From assembly GCA_964415045.1 (NCBI GenBank), contig CAYPZL010000010.1:1-54981 (forward strand): a stretch of DNA of 54,981 nt, in the 5' to 3' direction. The first letter of the stretch is position 1, and each line of letters begins with the position of its first letter. Below, one piece after another: positions 49,521-54,981 of the stretch. The position numbers and the translations under genes are program-made. Under the pieces are notes generated by a model. The model had not been told where the DNA came from. It ran no database searches and was given only the letters and a program-made list of their open reading frames with translations. This stretch comes from CAYPZL01 sp964415045 (GTDB lineage Bacteria > Planctomycetota > Phycisphaerae > Sedimentisphaerales > Anaerobacaceae).

Positions 49521-51790
49521 TCTTCACCGACTACCCGGGACATTTCGTTGCCGCAACGCTCGTGCTGCTTTTCGCCGCGCTGACGTTTGTCTCGTACAGT
49601 TCGGCCGAGATGCGCAGACCCGAGCGCAAACTGCATCGCCGGCTGCTTATGGCCACGCAGTTGGCGGTCATCCTGGTGCTGCTCCTGATCGCCTGGAATC
49701 CCTCGACCCGGCAGGAGAGCGAGGTATTCGCCCAAAACGCGGTGCTGACGCTGTTCGACACGAGCGAGAGCATGTCCGTTGCCGATGACAGGCGACAGAT
49801 GAGGCTGGACAAGGCGCTGGAACGTTTCGCAGAACACTTTGGGCGTCGCGGCTCGGAGGGCCCCGAGCATATCGTCTACGGATTCGATCGCTACCCCTAC
49901 CACTGCGGCTCGGCGGACCTGTTGCGCCGCTGGGGCTCGGAGACGGACTTGCATTCGGTGTTGACGCTGCTGGCTCAGTACGCCGGCCCGGATCCTGCGG
50001 CCCGGGCTGAGAAAGACGTCCCGGACGATGCGAAAGACGCCAACGCGGCGGACGCGGTGCGAGAGGCTGATACGGAGAGGCTGGCCGGTGTGATTCTCTT
50101 CACCGACGGTCAAGCCGGCGATAAAACCCTGCACGCCTATCATTCCTTCCTGCCGAAGGATTTGCCGATTGTGCTCGTGGGCGTGGGCTCGCGCAGACGC
50201 GCGACGGATATCGCGGTGACCTCGATTGCCGCGCCCGCACAGGTTTGGATCGACAACGCCTACAAAGTCGGCGTCTGCCTTGCCGCGACGAACCTCCCGT
50301 CCGATGCCGTCGTCGTCGAGCTGCTTGAGGACGGGCAGGTGATCGACGCGCGACAGATCGGCCGCGACTCGTTCGCTCCCCGTGACAGCCAGACGTCTTC
50401 GGCCGGGCGCGGGCTTTCCGAGGCCACGGCCGAATTCGTGGTGCCGGCTCACCGACTCGGCGCGCACGTGCTTTCGGTGCGGGTCAAGCCGCACGCACGC
50501 GAGATCAACGTCGCCAACAACTCCCGCAGTGCGTGCGTGGAGGTGACACACGAACGACCGTTACGCGTGTTGCTGTATTGCCAGCGGGCCAGCTTCGACA
50601 TCGGAAAGATCCGTCAGGCCCTGGCCTGGGACAAAAGCGTCGATTTGGCCCTGGGATTCGACGTCATCCGCGATCCGACGATATCGCAGCGCGTCTCCGC
50701 CGGACTCGGCCACACCGCACTGCCCCGCAAAACCGAGGAATTCAGCGCCTACGACGTCATCATCCTCGGCCCCTGCGATCTGATCCGGCTCGCCCCGGCG
50801 CAGCTCGAGGGACTGTACCGTTTTGTGACCGACCGGGGCGGAGGACTGCTGCTGTTGCCGGGTGAAACAGTAACAACGCTGGCAGCCTGGGGCGACGAGA
50901 AATCGATGGCGCTGCTGCCGGTTCTGCTGGACCGGGAGCAGGAACGCATCTGGCCCCCGGTCCCCGATGCGATCGACGTGACCTTCGAAGCCGAGGTCAG
51001 TCGCATCCTCGACCCCGAGCCGTTCAAGAACCGTGCGGAACCCATCGCGCCCTACCACGGAATCGCGGTGGTCAAGCCGGCGTCGCTGACGTTCGCCACG
51101 GTGCAGGACGTGCCGCTGGTGTCGGCCCATCGATTCGGTCGCGGCCGGGTCTGTTTGCTGAACGCCTCGAAGCTGTTCGTGCTCTACCGAGAGGATGAGC
51201 AAGGGGGATTGCTCGGCGAACTGCTCACGCGTCTGGTCGCGTACCTGGGCCGCACTCCGTCCCGGGGGGCCGGTATGGAGCTGTTTGTCGAACGAGCCAG
51301 CGACGATCCTCGGCGCGTCGTCTTCAGCGCATACGTTGTCGACAAGGCATTCCGGCCGGTATCCGGGGCCAACGTGCTTCTGACCATCGAGGACAAAGTC
51401 ACCCGTATGGAAGCCGTCGGACAGGGTCGCTACAGGGCCGAGGTTGACTGGGGCGCCGCGCAATCCGTGGTCGCCACCGTCCAGGCCGAGAACGGCGGGC
51501 TGTTTCTGGGAGAGCGAACGATGGCAACGACCTTGCCGCCCGTACGCGATGAAATGTCCGAGGTGAACCTGGATGAGGAGTTTCTCCAAGCCCTGGCCCG
51601 GCGGCTCGGCGGTCGTTACGTCCACATCGACGAGATCGACGACGGCATCGCCGGGGCCTTTGTGCCGAGACGACAGACGGGAACCACGGAGAAGATTCAA
51701 AGCGCCTGGCCGATGTGGCCTCTGCTCTTGACGCTGTGCCTGCTGCTCTCGGCCCAGTGGTTTGTAAGACGCGCGGTGGGCCTGGTCTAA
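49517..51790 (+). CDS. VWA-domain membrane protein of the MoxR operon
   Basis: The 757-residue protein has two N-terminal helices (about 9-27 and 46-60) and a VWA domain beginning AVLTLFDTSESMSVADD (metal site D81-T-S83-E-S85). An exported middle part contains a GATase1-like segment (YDVIILGPCDLIRLAPAQLEGLYRFVTDRGGGLLLLPG). The C-terminal helix is WPLLLTLCLLLSAQWFV. The ATG at 49517 overlaps the upstream stop; a longer frame upstream is in a different reading frame of that gene. The layout resembles the planctomycete BatB/glutamine-amidotransferase-like VWA proteins. Confidence 0.85.
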   Translation: MIFTDYPGHFVAATLVLLFAALTFVSYSSAEMRRPERKLHRRLLMATQLAVILVLLLIAWNPSTRQESEVFAQNAVLTLFDTSESMSVADDRRQMRLDKALERFAEHFGRRGSEGPEHIVYGFDRYPYHCGSADLLRRWGSETDLHSVLTLLAQYAGPDPAARAEKDVPDDAKDANAADAVREADTERLAGVILFTDGQAGDKTLHAYHSFLPKDLPIVLVGVGSRRRATDIAVTSIAAPAQVWIDNAYKVGVCLAATNLPSDAVVVELLEDGQVIDARQIGRDSFAPRDSQTSSAGRGLSEATAEFVVPAHRLGAHVLSVRVKPHAREINVANNSRSACVEVTHERPLRVLLYCQRASFDIGKIRQALAWDKSVDLALGFDVIRDPTISQRVSAGLGHTALPRKTEEFSAYDVIILGPCDLIRLAPAQLEGLYRFVTDRGGGLLLLPGETVTTLAAWGDEKSMALLPVLLDREQERIWPPVPDAIDVTFEAEVSRILDPEPFKNRAEPIAPYHGIAVVKPASLTFATVQDVPLVSAHRFGRGRVCLLNASKLFVLYREDEQGGLLGELLTRLVAYLGRTPSRGAGMELFVERASDDPRRVVFSAYVVDKAFRPVSGANVLLTIEDKVTRMEAVGQGRYRAEVDWGAAQSVVATVQAENGGLFLGERTMATTLPPVRDEMSEVNLDEEFLQALARRLGGRYVHIDEIDDGIAGAFVPRRQTGTTEKIQSAWPMWPLLLTLCLLLSAQWFVRRAVGLV

Positions 51791-51801
51791 GGAAACGTGC
51801 A

Positions 51802-52647
51802 ATGCTTTTGAAAGAGACGACAATTGGATGGGCGGTGGTTTCCGCGGTTGGTCTGGTTCTGACAACGGCGGCGCTTGTGAGCGCCGGCAACGAGGATTCG
51901 TCGACGGACAAAACATATGCCCTGATTGTCAGTGGCATCAGCCGGGATCCGTCCGACCGTCTGGCGCGGCGCCAGGCGCTCGAGACCTTGAGCGCCTATC
52001 TTCGCGGGCCGGCGGCGCTTGGGCCGGAGCAGGTGAGCGTGCTCATCGGCGACGACTCCGGCCTCACAGACCCGAACGTTCTGGCGACGGCAGAAAATGT
52101 GAAGACCGCCGTCGCCTCGATCGCGTCCGTTATCCGGGCGCAGGATCGATTCGTTTTCTGCTATCTCGGGCTGGCCAACGCGGTTTCGGATACGTTGCGG
52201 TTCAATCTGCCGGGGCCGGACGTGACGCACGAGGCCCTGGCGGGCTGGCTCGGCGGCATCAAGTCAAAAACGCAAGTGGTCGTGCTGGATTGTCCCTGTG
52301 CGGCTTTGGCCGCGAAGGCCCTCGCCCGGCCGGGACGAATCAGCGTGTACGCCTCGACCGCAACGCAGGCGTACAGCACCGGTTTTACCGGCCGCTTCGT
52401 CCCTGCTCTGACCCAAATGGAAAACGACACCAACCAGGACGGCAGCGTCTCGCTCCTGGAAGCCTTCACGGCGACCACGAAAGAGACCGAGCAGTGGTAT
52501 CGCCGGATACAGTGTTTGCCTACCGAGACACCGTCTCTGGAGGACAACGGCGACGGCGTTCCGAGCGAACGACCCTGGAGATATTCAATGGATGGCGGAG
52601 ACGGCGCGCGGTCGGCGACCTTTTTCTTTGCCGCAGCGCAACAGTGA
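51802..52647 (+). CDS. Secreted caspase-like (peptidase C13-type) fold protein, probably without full catalytic dyad
   Basis: The 281-residue protein has a signal peptide (about 1-28) and then KTYALIVSGISRDPS, alternating strands and helices, and VVVLDCPCAALAAKAL. The last segment is where caspase and C13 families place their catalytic Cys. The histidine normally found after the preceding strand (a YIGHG-like motif) is replaced by CYLGLANAVSD. It is probably an inactive or diverged family member. It lies 12 bases after the VWA gene and 9 bases ahead of the DUF4159 gene; such proteins recur in planctomycete Bat operons. Confidence 0.6.
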   Translation: MLLKETTIGWAVVSAVGLVLTTAALVSAGNEDSSTDKTYALIVSGISRDPSDRLARRQALETLSAYLRGPAALGPEQVSVLIGDDSGLTDPNVLATAENVKTAVASIASVIRAQDRFVFCYLGLANAVSDTLRFNLPGPDVTHEALAGWLGGIKSKTQVVVLDCPCAALAAKALARPGRISVYASTATQAYSTGFTGRFVPALTQMENDTNQDGSVSLLEAFTATTKETEQWYRRIQCLPTETPSLEDNGDGVPSERPWRYSMDGGDGARSATFFFAAAQQ

Positions 52648-52656
52648 GCGATACAG

Positions 52657-53508
52657 ATGGATTTCGGAACCGATAGAATGGAGCGACGCGACTTTCTCGC
52701 CTTGGCGGGCCGGACGCTGCTGGGCGGCGCGCTGGCCTCAACCGGTGCCGCCGGGCCTCATGATTCCGACAGCGGGCCGCCCGAACCGGGAGACTTGGAC
52801 AAATACGACTTCGTGATCCCGCGCGTCCGGGTCCAGGAGCTGGCGTATCGAGGCCGCGGCAAAGGCCCCGACGTCTGGAACGTCCGGCCCGGAGGCGACG
52901 CCAACCTGCTGCGCGAGCTGACCAGAGTGATACGCTGCCGCGTCAAACCCATCCAGGGGACTTTTGACTGGCAGCCGCAATACGCCTTGCCGGGCCAGCT
53001 CAATGCCGTGGTCAATTTCGACGAGCCGAAGCGCCTGCGCGAATACCCGTTCCTCTTTATGACGGGCGAAAACCGCTACGAATTCACCGACAGCCAGAAG
53101 AAGAACCTGAAGGAGTACGTCACACGCGGCGGCTTTCTTCTCATAGACGATTGCGTGGTTGCCTCCGGCGGTGACTTCTTCTACCAGAGCTCGTATCGAC
53201 TCCTGGAAGAGGTCTTCGGCTCCGGCGCCGTTCGCCCCATCCCGCGCGACCACGAGGTCTTCCACAACGTCTACGACCTCGGAGGCACCGGACTTCCGCT
53301 GTTGCACTACAGCGGGGACGGCCGACCGCATGGATTGAACCACGGCGCCCGAGGCCTTTTCGTCCGCGATCGCCTCGCGGTGTTTCTCAGTTCCACAGAT
53401 CTCCACTGCGGCTGGTGTGACCGTCACGGCACAACGTGGGGCCTGGTCGGCTATCGCCAGGCCATCCAGATGGGTATCAACATCGTGATGTACGCCCTGA
53501 CGCACTGA
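52657..53508 (+). CDS. DUF4159 protein with Tat signal
   Basis: The 283-residue protein starts with MERRDFLALAGRTLLGGALASTGAAG, a twin-arginine export signal, followed by the DUF4159 domain: FVIPRVRVQEL, LLRELTRVIRCRV, YPFLFMTGENRYEFTDSQKKNLKEYVTRGGFLLIDDCV, and HEVFHNVYDL. The GGFLLIDDC pattern is a strong family mark. DUF4159 commonly closes MoxR/Bat operons; its role is unknown. The frame opens at 52657; ATG 52678 begins the Tat signal directly and is an equally possible start. Confidence 0.9.
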   Translation: MDFGTDRMERRDFLALAGRTLLGGALASTGAAGPHDSDSGPPEPGDLDKYDFVIPRVRVQELAYRGRGKGPDVWNVRPGGDANLLRELTRVIRCRVKPIQGTFDWQPQYALPGQLNAVVNFDEPKRLREYPFLFMTGENRYEFTDSQKKNLKEYVTRGGFLLIDDCVVASGGDFFYQSSYRLLEEVFGSGAVRPIPRDHEVFHNVYDLGGTGLPLLHYSGDGRPHGLNHGARGLFVRDRLAVFLSSTDLHCGWCDRHGTTWGLVGYRQAIQMGINIVMYALTH

Positions 53509-53529
53509 ATCGTGTTTCCGCCGGGACCG

Positions 53530-54543
53530 TCAGGGGCCCAGCAGCGTATCGGCCAGGCAACCGGGCACCTCGTCGCCGCGACATTCGTCGGCACCTTCGG
53601 GCAGGTAGATGTCGTCCGCGGCATCGCCGAGAAGACGGGTACGGCTGTAGCGAACGTCGCCCCCACCGTAGAGAACGTTCTGTCCCCGGCGCCCGTGGTT
53701 CGGGCTGTTCAGACGCAGTCGGTCGGGATCGAGACGAAACGTCAGCCGCGCCGCGGTGCAAGCGGCCGGCTGCTCGAAGTGAGGATTCATGTCCGCCATG
53801 ATGGGCAGTGCCGACAGCGACGTCTTCGTCGCAAACGGGTCGGACATGACCCGATAGCTGTAGGTGATGTGGTTTCGCGAGGGGAAATCGTTATGGACTT
53901 TGATCTGCGCCGGCGTGAGCGGAGACAGGCGGCCGTCTTTCCCGCCGCAGCAAACAAAATCTTGCGCCCTCTCCATGTAGCCGGATGTCAGCAGCAGATA
54001 GAGATTTCGCGTGTTCGAGTGGTTTTCCGGTCCCGGCCGGCCGATCCGGTTCCACGGCGCATCAGCGGCTCGAGCCATGGCCGGGAATCGGTCCTCGTGG
54101 TCGGCGCTGTACAGGTCCAGGCCACGGAAGATATTCGCCAGTTGTCCTTTGCACGTCAGCAGATCCGAGCGGTGACGCATGAGCTTCGACGACGGGATCA
54201 GAATACCAACGAAGAGAAGGACCGACGCTGCGACGGCGATCACGTTGCTCAGATTCTGCCGCCGGGCGAGCTTGAGAACCCTCGCCGGCGGCGGCGCAGA
54301 GGCCAAGTGCTCTCGGGCCAGCTCGCGCAAGCGCTCGACCGTACGATCCGCCAGCTCGCCAGGGCAGGCCGGCGGAGATATCGTTCTCAGAGGAGCGAGG
54401 GCGGCGGAAATTCTGGCGTGACTCTTCGCCGCTTCGTCGTTACCGGCGATGAGTTGCTCGGTCTGCGCGGTTTCCTCGGGAGCGGACAGGCCGAGACAAT
54501 GTTGAAAGACCAGATCCTTCTGTTCCTGATCGAACCCAGACAT
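53530..54543 (-). CDS. Anti-sigma-like N-terminus fused to an HX9DG pilin-type domain
   Basis: The 337-residue protein has a cytoplasmic N-terminus (1-90: LVFQHCLGLSAPEETAQTEQLIAGN, as in planctomycete anti-sigma-like proteins) and one membrane helix (about 99-116, NVIAVAASVLLFVGILI). The exported region reads LTCKGQLANIFRGLDLYSADHEDRFP, as DUF1559/HX9DG type II pseudopilin-like proteins do after their first helix. The C-terminal SPNHGRRGQNVLYGGGDVRY fits HX9DG with Gly in place of Asp. No sigma factor gene is adjacent. It converges with the DUF4159 gene. The function is unknown. Confidence 0.75.
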   Translation of the reverse strand: MSGFDQEQKDLVFQHCLGLSAPEETAQTEQLIAGNDEAAKSHARISAALAPLRTISPPACPGELADRTVERLRELAREHLASAPPPARVLKLARRQNLSNVIAVAASVLLFVGILIPSSKLMRHRSDLLTCKGQLANIFRGLDLYSADHEDRFPAMARAADAPWNRIGRPGPENHSNTRNLYLLLTSGYMERAQDFVCCGGKDGRLSPLTPAQIKVHNDFPSRNHITYSYRVMSDPFATKTSLSALPIMADMNPHFEQPAACTAARLTFRLDPDRLRLNSPNHGRRGQNVLYGGGDVRYSRTRLLGDAADDIYLPEGADECRGDEVPGCLADTLLGP

Positions 54544-54744
54544 CAGACCACCATAGATGTTGTTCTTGCCGCGGTTGCGACGGCCGTTGCTCTCGCGTCG
54601 TACCTTATATCATTTATCACTGGGTCTAATATACTGTCGTCGGCGGCGTGTTGTTTGCGGAAATCCGGGTGCAAATCCAAAAAGCCCGTTTGTGCGGGGC
54701 CCTCTGGCTGGTTCGCCCCCCCCCGGTACCGGGCAGAGATCGCG

Positions 54745-54773
54745 TTGCCGCCGGGGGAGGGAAATGTTATGCT
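54745..54773 (+). promoter_or_regulatory. Promoter-like motif near the window end
   Basis: TTGCCG (54745-54750) and TATGCT (54768-54773) are 17 bases apart; transcription would start near 54780. A small hairpin (CGTCT-CCCGC-AGACG, 54776-54790) follows. Between 54544 and 54744 I see only a nine-base C run (54716-54724) and no gene. Confidence 0.35.
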
Positions 54774-54866
54774 GACGTCTCCCGCAGACGGCCCGCCAGA
54801 TGCGCCGAGGCCGGAGGCGATGCACCGGTGCCTGCGTCAGGAAGGCAGATTCTCTGGAGGCAGCTC

Positions 54867-54968
54867 ATGCGAACACGACTTTCATTCAATGCGGTCGCCC
54901 TTCTGTGGGCGGCGGGCGCTTCCGTGTTCTGTACTACAATCCTTCAGGTTCTTGTTTTTTATGCGTGA
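54867..54968 (+). CDS. Very short hydrophobic reading frame (33 residues), possibly truncated
   Basis: GGAGG lies seven bases ahead of the ATG at 54867, and the peptide RLSFNAVALLWAAGASVFCTT followed by ILQVLVFYA is a single membrane or signal segment ending in TGA at 54966-54968. Ribosome-binding site and promoter are good, but such a segment is usually the start of a longer secreted protein. A frameshift or truncation beyond the window edge cannot be judged. It may also be a genuine small membrane protein. Confidence 0.35.
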   Translation: MRTRLSFNAVALLWAAGASVFCTTILQVLVFYA

Positions 54969-54981
54969 TTTTCATGCTGCG

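Noticed and set aside
54655..54835. Possible cobalamin-type riboswitch or tRNA, suggested by CCGGGTGCAAATCC
   Set aside because: The conserved core and following elements of a cobalamin riboswitch are missing, no cloverleaf can be drawn, and the T-loop GTTC is absent.

Overview
The window is a GC-rich bacterial chromosome segment that most resembles a planctomycete, probably of the Phycisphaerae/Sedimentisphaerales type. The evidence is indirect: many secreted proteins with Tat or Sec signals acting on sugars, ECF sigma factors paired with membrane proteins, formylglycine-generating-enzyme-like (SUMF1) and discoidin domains, an HX9DG-type pilin-like protein, and a MoxR-DUF58-Bat-DUF4159 operon. 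No rRNA, tRNA, CRISPR array, insertion sequence or integrase was recognised.

Layout. 1-744: palindromic repeats, a probable gene remnant and a sigma-70 promoter. 745-2403: carbon-starvation (CstA) transporter. 2443-4718 (minus): lipoprotein, diadenylate cyclase CdaA and a CdaR/YbbR-like protein behind a perfect consensus promoter. 5206-17263: DUF2007 protein, penicillin acylase, lactonase, DUF4091/GH123-like enzyme, GH32/43-like propeller protein, Tat-exported barrel protein, PIG-L deacetylase and a sugar isomerase/epimerase-like protein. Three visibly broken genes lie among them: an alpha/beta hydrolase, an amidohydrolase, and a VCBS/rhamnogalacturonan-lyase chimera. 17479-23820: two ECF sigma factor/membrane partner pairs flank a tandem-SUMF1 protein that shares a discoidin domain with the first partner. 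23817-26184 (minus): a type II restriction-modification pair of lower GC. 26660-39522: secreted carbohydrate-active proteins (unknown secreted protein, GH172/DUF2961, Gfo/Idh/MocA oxidoreductase, PAP2 phosphatase, two GH78 alpha-L-rhamnosidases, a clan-A-like glycosidase candidate). 39751-40732: a small coiled-coil protein and a nucleotidyltransferase behind a promoter carrying a palindromic operator-like site. 40806-41918: M20 metallopeptidase. 42204-53508: MoxR/DUF58/BatA/DUF4175-like/VWA/C13-like/DUF4159 operon. 53530-54543 (minus): anti-sigma-like protein fused to an HX9DG pilin-like domain. The last 440 bases hold a promoter and a very short reading frame.

How the genes fit together. The carbohydrate genes suggest breakdown of a rhamnose-rich, possibly pectin-like polysaccharide: two rhamnosidases, a GH172-type arabinofuranosidase/fructosidase-like enzyme, a deacetylase, a lactonase and an oxidoreductase, plus a remnant of a rhamnogalacturonan-lyase C-terminus. 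The sigma/partner pairs could control surface functions. The two most system-like novelties are the sigma/discoidin/tandem-SUMF1 cluster and the nucleotidyltransferase module with its operator cluster. All assignments come from reading the sequence by eye; no database search was possible.
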